Assembly (NCBI GenBank): GCA_039816705.1
Contig: JBCBXF010000032.1
Location: 1-19,796 of the forward strand
DNA from: CALHAX01 sp039816705
GTDB taxonomy: Bacteria > Pseudomonadota > Alphaproteobacteria > Rhizobiales > CALHAX01
DNA: 19,796 nt
Direction: 5' to 3'
Below the pieces are notes generated by a model, which searched no databases, was not told the origin of the DNA, and saw nothing but the letters and a program-made list of their open reading frames with translations. The translations under genes were made by a program, and so were the position numbers. This document shows positions 7,513 to 14,515 of the stretch, one piece after another. The stretch's first letter is position 1, and every line of letters starts with the position of its first letter.

Positions 7513-9099
7513 TCAAAACAACGAGCCCTGATTGGTCTTACCGCCAGCACCGGCCCCGGACATGTCGCGCTTGCCCTTCGAGCGTCGCGGCCAGCCCTCG
7601 CCATCACCATCAATCGTCGCCGCTGCCTTGCCGTCCGCCCACTCTATGTGAATTGGAAGCCCCGGTTCCGCAGCTTCGACTGAGCGCAGCGGTGTCCCGT
7701 CTCCAGAGCGCACCAAGGCGAACCCACGGGCGAGCACGCCATGATAGCTGAGCGATTGCAGCAGCTTGCCCTGCGCCTCGAGAGTCTGGCGATGCGTACG
7801 CATCACGGTACCCATCGCGCGTCCCGCGCGCGCCCGGACCGCCGTGAGCCGCTCGACCTCACCTCCAAGCCGTGCGCTGAGCAGATCGCCTTGAAGCGCC
7901 CGCGATAGCCCCTCGATGGTCCGTTGCGCGGCACGCGTCGCATTGAGCATGGCACGCGCTGACCGCCCTTCGAGCTGCCGCACACGATCGTCCGCCATGC
8001 GCATCCGGTGACGCAGAGCCTCGGGCTGCAACCGCCCCTCGACACGGGCAAAACGTGTGCTGTGCGCCTGCACGTTGGCAAGCAGTCCGCGCTGCAGCCT
8101 CCCACTTGCTGTGTCAAAGCGTTGTCGTGGCAGCCCAACAAGTTCCGTGAGGCGCGGCAACCCGCGTGCCGCCGTCGTCAGACGCGCATTGGCCGCCTCG
8201 ATTCGACGACGAAGCGAAAGACGCATCCGATGATCCAGATCGCCGATCCGTTCAATCAGCTCACTTTGACGGGGAACCGCCCATTCGGCGGCCTTCGTCG
8301 GCGTCGGCGCACGCGCATCCGCAACAAGATCGATCAGCGTCCAGTCCGTCTCATGACCAACCGCAGAGATCACAGGGATCGCGCTCTCTGATACAGCGCG
8401 CGCGACGATCTCTTCGTTGAAGCCCCACAGGTCTTCGAGACTGCCGCCACCTCGCGCCACGATCAACACATCGGGCCGCCGAATTGCACCTTCCGCAGGC
8501 ATCGCGTTGAACCCGCGAACAGCGGCCGCAACCTCCCCGGCAGACGTCTCGCCCTGCACCCGCACCGGCCAGACGACAACGTGTGTCGGGAAACGCTCGT
8601 TGAAACCATGCAGCATGTCGCGAATGACGGCGCCGGTTGGCGAGGTGATGATCCCGACCCGTGCCGGCAACGCAGGCAGGGCCTGCTTGCGTTCGTCGTC
8701 AAAAAGTCCTTCCGCCTGCAGCTTTTTCTTCCGTTCCTCGAGCAGCGCCATCAATGCCCCGACACCAGCAGGCTCGATGGCATCGATCACGATCTGATAC
8801 TTGCTTTGGCCGGGAAACGTGGTCAGCCGCCCCGTCGCAACGACTTCGAGACCCTGTTCCGGCTGGATGCGCAGACGCCCTGCAACACCCTTCCACACGA
8901 CGCCCGAGAGCACCGCGCGATCGTCCTTCATATCGAGATAGACATGCCCTGATGCGGGACGGGAAACCCGCCCGATCTCACCACGCACCCGGACATGGTC
9001 GTACATCGTCTCGATGGTTTTCTTCAGCCCCATCGATAGTTCGGAGACGGAGAACTCCGGCGCGTTGCCCGTCGAGGCGCCAGACGCGGTCGCGGTCAT
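7513..9099 (-). CDS. xseA: Exodeoxyribonuclease VII large subunit
   Basis: Large subunit of the single-strand-specific exonuclease VII, which partners with XseB (not in this window). The 528-residue protein has an N-terminal OB-fold (about 18-113, with SGHVYLDMKDD), then the catalytic domain with RVGIITSPTGAVIRDM (147-162), ARGGGSLEDLWGFNEE (215-230) and SAVGHETDWTLIDLVADARA (245-264, then PTPTKAAE). An Arg- and Ala-rich, probably coiled-coil, region follows, and the protein ends in GSLF, as many alphaproteobacterial XseA proteins do. The frame stays open upstream of 9099 on the strand opposite purD, but that part has no XseA similarity, so the ATG at 9099 is taken. It diverges from purD across 108 bp. 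Confidence 0.95.
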   Translation of the reverse strand: MTATASGASTGNAPEFSVSELSMGLKKTIETMYDHVRVRGEIGRVSRPASGHVYLDMKDDRAVLSGVVWKGVAGRLRIQPEQGLEVVATGRLTTFPGQSKYQIVIDAIEPAGVGALMALLEERKKKLQAEGLFDDERKQALPALPARVGIITSPTGAVIRDMLHGFNERFPTHVVVWPVRVQGETSAGEVAAAVRGFNAMPAEGAIRRPDVLIVARGGGSLEDLWGFNEEIVARAVSESAIPVISAVGHETDWTLIDLVADARAPTPTKAAEWAVPRQSELIERIGDLDHRMRLSLRRRIEAANARLTTAARGLPRLTELVGLPRQRFDTASGRLQRGLLANVQAHSTRFARVEGRLQPEALRHRMRMADDRVRQLEGRSARAMLNATRAAQRTIEGLSRALQGDLLSARLGGEVERLTAVRARAGRAMGTVMRTHRQTLEAQGKLLQSLSYHGVLARGFALVRSGDGTPLRSVEAAEPGLPIHIEWADGKAAATIDGDGEGWPRRSKGKRDMSGAGAGGKTNQGSLF

Positions 9100-9138
9100 T
9101 TTTCGATGAGGTGTGGTGGTCACGCGGCGCGGCTCCGG

Positions 9139-9166
9139 TTGCTCTCGAGTGCCGCAATGATACAAC
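9139..9166 (+). promoter_or_regulatory. Candidate sigma-70-like promoter for purD
   Basis: TTGCTC (9139-9144) and TACAAC (9161-9166) are separated by 16 nt, 41 nt before the purD start. The match to consensus is modest. An 8-bp direct repeat ACAGGGTG occurs just downstream (9167-9174 and 9195-9202); the second copy supplies the probable purD ribosome site, with AGGG 7 nt before the ATG. Confidence 0.25.
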
Positions 9167-9207
9167 ACAGGGTGACGATCGACAGCTTTGCCGAACAGGG
9201 TGCCCAC

Positions 9208-10512
9208 ATGAATGTCCTTCTGATCGGAGGCGGCGGGCGCGAGCACGCATTGGCCTGGGCGATGTCCGCAAGTCCCCTGCTCGACACGCTTATCTGCGCG
9301 CCTGGAAATGCCGGCATCGCCCAGATCGCGGAGTGCGCCCCACTCGATGCGAGCGACCATGCAGCGGTGATCGACTTCTGCCGGAAACGTGAGATCGAGT
9401 TTGTCGTCATCGGGCCCGAGCAACCGCTGGTAGATGGTCTGGCAGATGCTCTGGACGCTGCAGCAATCAAGGTCTTTGGTCCGTCTGCCGCGGCGGCTCA
9501 ACTGGAAGGATCCAAAGGATTCACCAAGGATTTTTGCGCGGAGTTCAACATACCGACCGCCGCTTATGAGCGCTTCACCGAAGCGGCACCGGCACACGCC
9601 TACATAGCGGATCATGCGCTCCCCGTGGTGATCAAGGCAGACGGTCTTGCAGCCGGCAAGGGCGTCATAATCGCCGAGACGCGAGACGAAGCCAGCGCGG
9701 CGATCGACCAGTGTTTCGACGGCGCTTTCGGCAAAGCAGGGGCAGAGGTTGTCGTAGAGGCGTTTCTTGTCGGCGAAGAGGCCAGCTTCTTTGTGCTCGT
9801 CGACGGCGAGACCGTGTTGCCTCTCGCAACCGCACAGGACCACAAGCGCGCGCATGATGGCGATACCGGACCCAACACGGGCGGCATGGGCGCCTATTCG
9901 CCAGCGCCCGTGATGACCGAAGAAATAGTAGCTCAGACGATGGAGCGAATAATCCACCCGACCGCCAAAGGCATGGTGGCGCGTGGCACACCGTTTCGCG
10001 GTGTCTTCTATGCCGGCCTGATGATCACCGAGGCAGGTCCGGAACTCATTGAATACAACGTTCGCTTCGGCGATCCGGAGTGTCAGGCACTTATGGTCCG
10101 CCTCAAGTCAGACCTGTTGACGGCGTTGTTGGCAACCGTCGAAGGCACTCTCGATCAGATCAACCTGCGCTGGCATGATGAACCGTCCGTGATGCTGGTC
10201 TATGCCGCAAACGGATACCCCGGCACCTATGAGAAAGGGACTGAAATTCGTGGGCTGGAGGCCGCCGCCGCACACGACGACATTGAGATATTTCACGCGG
10301 GAACGACGCGCGATGACGATGGCACATGGCGCGCATCGGGCGGCCGCGTCCTTGGGATCACCGCACGCGGCGCAACCGTTGCCGAGGCCCGTCATCGCGC
10401 TTACACCGCGGCAAATGACATCGCTTGGCCGGACGGTTTTTACCGCCACGACATTGCCTGGCGCGCCCTCGAGCGAGAGAAGACCCGAGATGACGACAAC
10501 CGACCTGCTTGA
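9208..10512 (+). CDS. purD: Phosphoribosylamine-glycine ligase (GAR synthetase)
   Basis: Second enzyme of de novo purine synthesis: ATP-dependent ligation of phosphoribosylamine with glycine in the cytoplasm. The 434 residues match the family length. Motifs include the N-terminal GGGGREHALAWA (7-18), IGPEQPLVDGLAD (68-80), the ATP-grasp DGLAAGKGV (145-153), DHKRAHDGDTGPNTGGMGAY (211-230) and YNVRFGDPECQ (283-293). The ATG at 9208 begins directly with MNVLLIGGGG as in relatives and has an AGGG ribosome site 7 nt upstream. The stop codon lies inside the next gene (23-bp overlap), suggesting translational coupling to the hydrolase. Confidence 0.97.
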   Translation: MNVLLIGGGGREHALAWAMSASPLLDTLICAPGNAGIAQIAECAPLDASDHAAVIDFCRKREIEFVVIGPEQPLVDGLADALDAAAIKVFGPSAAAAQLEGSKGFTKDFCAEFNIPTAAYERFTEAAPAHAYIADHALPVVIKADGLAAGKGVIIAETRDEASAAIDQCFDGAFGKAGAEVVVEAFLVGEEASFFVLVDGETVLPLATAQDHKRAHDGDTGPNTGGMGAYSPAPVMTEEIVAQTMERIIHPTAKGMVARGTPFRGVFYAGLMITEAGPELIEYNVRFGDPECQALMVRLKSDLLTALLATVEGTLDQINLRWHDEPSVMLVYAANGYPGTYEKGTEIRGLEAAAAHDDIEIFHAGTTRDDDGTWRASGGRVLGITARGATVAEARHRAYTAANDIAWPDGFYRHDIAWRALEREKTRDDDNRPA

Positions 10513-11395
10513 GGGATTTGCTTCCACGTCGCTCGACACGGGCAACGCCAAAATCTTCGTGCGCCATGCGGGCAACGGGCCGCCGCTGTTGCTCCTCCAC
10601 GGTTACCCGCAGACGCATGTGCACTGGCACCGTCTCGCTCCAAAACTCACCAAACGCTTTACGGTGTATTGCGCCGACCTGCGTGGCTACGGCGCAAGCA
10701 GCATCCCCGAGACAGATGCCGAACATGCCCCGTACTCCAAGCGTGCCATGGCCCGCGATATGTTGGACGTCATGACGCACTTCGGGCACGCACGGTTCTC
10801 TCTCGGCGGTCACGACCGGGGCGGCCGCGTCGCCTACCGCCTTGCGCTGGACCACCCCGATCGCGTGAAGCAGCTCTTGCTGTTCGACATTGTCCCGACG
10901 ATCGATGTTTGGGACGACATGCGTTGGAACACCGCGATCAGTGCCTATCACTGGCCCTTCCTCGCGCAGGCGCACCCCTTGCCTGAAACCCTGATCAACG
11001 CCAATCCAGAGTTTTACTGCGACTGGACGTTGAGGAGTTGGACCGGCGCACAATCCATCGATGTCTTCGATCCAATTGCGTTGAACGCCTACCGTGCACA
11101 GATGGCCGATCCCGATCGCGTCCACGCTATGTGCGAAGACTATCGCGCAGGCGCGACGTTCGACCGCAAGTTAGATGCGGCGGATCGCGAAGCAGGGCGC
11201 AAAATCGACATGCCGACGCTGATGATGTGGAGCGAAACCTATCTGGTGGCGCGCTCGCAGGCAGGCCCCAAACAAACGTGGGAGCACTGGTGTAGCAACC
11301 TGACGGCTGAACCAATCCCGTCCGGGCACTTCCTCGCCGAAGAAGCGCCGGATGCTTGTGCTGCGGCGATCTTCCGCTTCTTCAACGACACCTGA
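10490..11395 (+). CDS. Alpha/beta hydrolase, probable haloacetate/fluoroacetate dehalogenase
   Basis: A 301-residue alpha/beta-hydrolase with HGYPQTHVHW (37-46, oxyanion region) and GGHDRGGRVAYRLALDHP (106-123), where the nucleophile is Asp109 rather than Ser. The set known from the Rhodopseudomonas palustris fluoroacetate dehalogenase (Asp110, Arg111, Arg114, Asp134, His155, Trp156, Tyr219, His280, from memory) has counterparts here at Asp109, Arg110, Arg113, Asp133, His154, Trp155, Tyr218 and His280. This makes hydrolytic dehalogenation of a short 2-haloacid a strong guess; the true substrate is not provable from sequence, and related proteins include epoxide hydrolases. No signal peptide is seen, so it should be cytoplasmic. 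The ATG at 10490 is preceded by a purine-rich GAGAGAAG and overlaps the end of purD by 23 bp. Confidence 0.85.
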   Translation: MTTTDLLEGFASTSLDTGNAKIFVRHAGNGPPLLLLHGYPQTHVHWHRLAPKLTKRFTVYCADLRGYGASSIPETDAEHAPYSKRAMARDMLDVMTHFGHARFSLGGHDRGGRVAYRLALDHPDRVKQLLLFDIVPTIDVWDDMRWNTAISAYHWPFLAQAHPLPETLINANPEFYCDWTLRSWTGAQSIDVFDPIALNAYRAQMADPDRVHAMCEDYRAGATFDRKLDAADREAGRKIDMPTLMMWSETYLVARSQAGPKQTWEHWCSNLTAEPIPSGHFLAEEAPDACAAAIFRFFNDT

Positions 11396-11409
11396 CACGC
11401 CCATATATC
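11381..11409 (+). promoter_or_regulatory. Candidate promoter for the patatin gene
   Basis: TTCAAC (11381-11386) and TATATC (11404-11409) are separated by 17 nt, spanning the end of the hydrolase gene. A transcript from here would have a leader of roughly 35 nt before the patatin start at 11452. Supported only by consensus-like matches. Confidence 0.3.
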
Positions 11410-11451
11410 AAATGCGGGCGCGCCAAGAATTTGGACCTCGGAACCTCAAAG

Positions 11452-12375
11452 ATGCCAGCATCTGCCTCACCGGACACGCAGCCCACGATGACTTCAGCCG
11501 AACCTGTCGTGATCGACCAGTCGGCGTCCGCCCAGTTCGAGACCGTGCCGATCGGCATTGCGCTTGGCGGCGGTGCCGCACGGGGTTTCGCCCACGTCCC
11601 GATGGTCGAGGCGTTCGATGAACTCGGCATCCGTCCACAAATCATTGCCGGCACGTCGATGGGATCAATCGTCGGCGCATGCTGGGCAGGGGGCATGTCC
11701 GGGACAGAGTTGCGCAGCTTCGCATGCGACCTGTTCGACCGACGCACACAGGTGCTGAAACGGATCGTGGAGAAGTGGCCGGGCAGTCTCGGCAATCTGC
11801 TCAACCCGATGACGCCAGCACTCGTCAACGCCGAGTCACTCCTCGAGATCCTGTTGCCGGACGAAGTGCCCCGCACTTTCGAAGCGCTCGAGATCCCTTT
11901 TTTGGTTGTCGCGACCGATTTTAACACCAGCCAGCCGCATATCATGGAGAGTGGGCCGCTGGTTTCTGCGATTGCGGCGAGTTCCGCGCTTCCAGCGCTG
12001 CTCAAACCTGTGGAACGCGATGGGCGTGTCCTGATCGATGGCGGCTTCGTGAACCCGACACCCTACGATATTCTCTTCGACCGCGTTCCTTACACGATTG
12101 CTGTCGACGTGACCGGTGTCCCGAAGGGCGGCAATGATGGCGTGCCGGGCTCCATGGAGTCGATCGTCGGATCGACCTTGATCATGCTACGGACCGTGAT
12201 GCGCGAGAAGCTGGAGAACCGTCGCCCGGATGTCCTGATCCTGCCGGACGTTGGCGACTACCGCGCGATGCAATTCTTCAAGTGCGACGAAATCCTCGAT
12301 GCGGCAGGCCCGTCGAAAGAGGAATTGAAACGCGCGCTCTCCACTTACCTCGAGACGTTGTCGCGCTCAGCCTGA
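11452..12375 (+). CDS. Patatin-like phospholipase family protein
   Basis: A predicted serine acyl hydrolase of 307 residues with the patatin catalytic dyad: oxyanion loop ALGGGAARGFAH (37-48), nucleophile elbow GTSMGS with Ser69 (67-72), and the Asp motif IDGGF with Asp196 (195-199). It resembles the compact bacterial RssA/NTE-type patatins. The substrate is probably a phospholipid or lysophospholipid, but this is inferred from family. No signal peptide or clear transmembrane helix is present. Start choice is uncertain: ATG 11452 and ATG 11488 both have weak ribosome sites, and the conserved region begins after both. It lies 56 bp after the hydrolase and ends 4 bp from the convergent tadA. 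Confidence 0.88.
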   Translation: MPASASPDTQPTMTSAEPVVIDQSASAQFETVPIGIALGGGAARGFAHVPMVEAFDELGIRPQIIAGTSMGSIVGACWAGGMSGTELRSFACDLFDRRTQVLKRIVEKWPGSLGNLLNPMTPALVNAESLLEILLPDEVPRTFEALEIPFLVVATDFNTSQPHIMESGPLVSAIAASSALPALLKPVERDGRVLIDGGFVNPTPYDILFDRVPYTIAVDVTGVPKGGNDGVPGSMESIVGSTLIMLRTVMREKLENRRPDVLILPDVGDYRAMQFFKCDEILDAAGPSKEELKRALSTYLETLSRSA

Positions 12376-12379
12376 CGTC

Positions 12380-12838
12380 TCAGCGTAGCGCAGCGAAGAA
12401 TGCGCGCAGCATTTGCGTGGCCCGGATGGCGTCGATACCGGAATAAACCTCCGGCGCGTGATGGCAGGTCGTTTGCGAAAAAAACGCCGCTCCATTCTCC
12501 ACCGCGCCGCCTTTCGCATCAGACGCCGCGAAATAGAGACGACGCAGCCGCGCAAACGAAATGGCGGCTGCACACATCGCACAGGGCTCCAGCGTGACAT
12601 AGAGATCGCAATCGCCAATGCGCTCGCTCTTCCGTGCGTCACATGCTGCACGGATCGCCACGATCTCGGCGTGCGCCGTCGGATCATTGTCGCGCCGCAT
12701 CCGGTTCTCAGCGACCGCGAGTACCGCGCCATCCCGATCAACTATGACGGCGCCGACCGGCACCTCACCGGCGGCCCCGGCGCGTTCAGCAGCCGCCAGC
12801 GCGCGCGCCATGTGGCCGTTTGATATCGCCTCTGTCAT
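12380..12838 (-). CDS. tadA: tRNA-specific adenosine deaminase
   Basis: TadA converts A34 to inosine in the anticodon of tRNA-Arg(ACG), a zinc-dependent deamination. The 152-residue protein has EVPVGAVIV (25-33), the catalytic zinc motif HAE (56-58) and PCAMC (85-89), then the ASDAKGGAVENG segment (105-116), all family hallmarks. ATG 12838 is preferred because a GAGG ribosome site lies about 5 nt upstream and it gives the usual short N-terminus; a TTG at 12871 would add 11 residues. It diverges from rluB across 73 bp. Confidence 0.95.
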   Translation of the reverse strand: MTEAISNGHMARALAAAERAGAAGEVPVGAVIVDRDGAVLAVAENRMRRDNDPTAHAEIVAIRAACDARKSERIGDCDLYVTLEPCAMCAAAISFARLRRLYFAASDAKGGAVENGAAFFSQTTCHHAPEVYSGIDAIRATQMLRAFFAALR

Positions 12839-12911
12839 AACCGCCTCATCAACCGCGGCTGCGCCACCCAATCGGCACGCCTTCTGGAAATCTCCGCAGA
12901 AAGCGACAGTG

Positions 12912-13934
12912 ATGTCCCACGCCCCACCCCGTCAACAACGCACCGGCGCAGCGACACCGCCCGCCGGAGACCGGGTGGCCAAAGTGATGGCGCGCGCCGG
13001 CCTCTGTTCGCGTCGCGACGCGGAGCGCTGGGTCGAGGCGGGCCGCGTAACGCTGAACGGAAAGAAACTCACTTCCCCCGCGCAGAACGTGACCGAGGCG
13101 GATGATCTGCGCGTTGATGGAACACCTGTCGCCGCGCACGAACCGCCGCGTGTCTGGCGCTTTCACAAGCCGACAGGCCGCATCACCACCCATCGTGATC
13201 CTGAAGGACGCCCCACCGTCTTCGACGCGCTCCCGCAAAGCCTGCCACGCGTGATTTCGGTCGGTCGCCTCGACTACAATACCGAGGGTCTTCTGCTTCT
13301 CACGACGAGTGGCGAACTGGCACGTCATCTGGAACTGCCGGAGACAGGCTGGACACGGCGTTACCGCGTGCGTGTTTTCGGCCATCCCTCCTCTGACGAC
13401 ACCGCGAAACTTGCTGCCGGGATGAACGTCGAGGGGGTGACGTATGCGCCGATCGAAGCGGAAGTGGAGCGCACACAGGGCGCAAACGCGTGGCTCTCTA
13501 TGACACTGCGTGAGGGCAAGAACCGCGAAATCCGAAAGGTGCTTGGCGCACTCGGCTACGAGGTCTCTCGCCTGATCCGCGTTTCATACGGGCCGTTTCA
13601 GCTTGGCGACCTCAAGACTGGTGCGATTGACGAAGTGCGTCGCCACATCCTTCGCCAGCAGCTCGGCACGACCGAAGCCACGCGCCTCGGTCTGACTGCA
13701 ACGAAGGACGCCGCCGCAGGGCCGGCGAACCGGCCACAGCGCCCGGACCGCGCAAAGTCACGCAAACCCCGTCCAGCCTCGGCAAAATCATCCGAGAAAA
13801 AATCACAACGCACAGCGTCAAAGAGAAAATCGACTGCGAGCACCAAGGCCCAACCCACACGCAGGAAACCATCCGCACCCACGCGCAAGACCAACGCACG
13901 CGCGCCACAAAAACCCACCGGCAAAAAGCGCTGA
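12912..13934 (+). CDS. rluB: RluB-type rRNA large-subunit pseudouridine synthase
   Basis: Predicted to isomerise a uridine in 23S rRNA (U2605 in the E. coli RluB case). The 340-residue product has an S4 RNA-binding domain (about 20-65, RVAKVMARAGLCSRRDAERW), then the RsuA/RluB catalytic domain with GRLDYNTEGLLLLT (118-131; catalytic Asp121) and the LREGKNREIRKVLGALG segment (199-215). Residues about 265-340 are a low-complexity tail rich in Lys, Arg, Ser, Thr and Pro, which probably binds RNA non-specifically. ATG 12912 has only a weak ribosome site; the frame is open upstream opposite tadA but without similarity. It is followed by rsmD after 6 nt, so both are likely one operon. Confidence 0.92.
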   Translation: MSHAPPRQQRTGAATPPAGDRVAKVMARAGLCSRRDAERWVEAGRVTLNGKKLTSPAQNVTEADDLRVDGTPVAAHEPPRVWRFHKPTGRITTHRDPEGRPTVFDALPQSLPRVISVGRLDYNTEGLLLLTTSGELARHLELPETGWTRRYRVRVFGHPSSDDTAKLAAGMNVEGVTYAPIEAEVERTQGANAWLSMTLREGKNREIRKVLGALGYEVSRLIRVSYGPFQLGDLKTGAIDEVRRHILRQQLGTTEATRLGLTATKDAAAGPANRPQRPDRAKSRKPRPASAKSSEKKSQRTASKRKSTASTKAQPTRRKPSAPTRKTNARAPQKPTGKKR

Positions 13935-13940
13935 CCGGCG

Positions 13941-14513
13941 ATGCTGCGCGTTGTCTCAGGACGCCTGCGGGGGCGTCGCCTCGTCGCCCCGAAAGGGCAG
14001 GGCACGCGCCCGACGAGCGATCGCATCCGCGAGGCCATTTTCAATATTCTGACTCACGGCCCGTGCGCACAGCCCTTCGAAGGCTTGCGCGTGCTCGACG
14101 TTTTTGCAGGCACAGGTGCCCTTGGCATCGAAGCGATCTCGAGGGGGGCAGGATACGCCGTGTTCATGGAAACCGATGCCGCCGCACGCGCACTTATCCG
14201 CGAAAATGTCGAGGCACTTGGACTGATGGGCGAGACCAAGATTTTCCGCCGGGACGCAACCAACCCCGGACCAGTTAGCGCGCTCGCACCATTTGATCTT
14301 TGCCTCCTCGACCCGCCTTATTCAAAAGGCCTCGGAGAACGCGCCGTCACGGCGCTCGCTAAGGGGGGGTGGCTGACAGAAGACGCCATCGTCGTTCTGG
14401 AGGAAAAGGCTGGGGTCGATCTGGTCTGCCCGGCGGGTTTCGTGCCAATTGAGGTGCGCGCGTGGGGTGAGACACAAGTCGCGTTCTGGCGGTTCACCGC
14501 CACGCCTGTCTGA
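13941..14513 (+). CDS. rsmD: 16S rRNA (guanine966-N2)-methyltransferase
   Basis: RsmD methylates N2 of G966 in 16S rRNA with SAM. The 190 residues match the family. Motifs are VVSGRLRGRRL near the N-terminus, RPTSDRIREAIFNIL (23-37), the SAM-binding VLDVFAGTGALGIEA (51-65) and the catalytic LDPPY (123-127). A run of seven G (14363-14369) sits in the coding sequence but the frame is intact. It follows rluB by 6 nt and converges with mutL, whose stop lies 2 nt away. Confidence 0.95.
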   Translation: MLRVVSGRLRGRRLVAPKGQGTRPTSDRIREAIFNILTHGPCAQPFEGLRVLDVFAGTGALGIEAISRGAGYAVFMETDAAARALIRENVEALGLMGETKIFRRDATNPGPVSALAPFDLCLLDPPYSKGLGERAVTALAKGGWLTEDAIVVLEEKAGVDLVCPAGFVPIEVRAWGETQVAFWRFTATPV

Positions 14514-14515
14514 GC

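Noticed and set aside
9100..9957. The 286-codon upstream extension of the xseA frame.
   Set aside because: It lies antisense to purD and has no XseA similarity; the conserved N-terminus begins shortly after the ATG at 9099.
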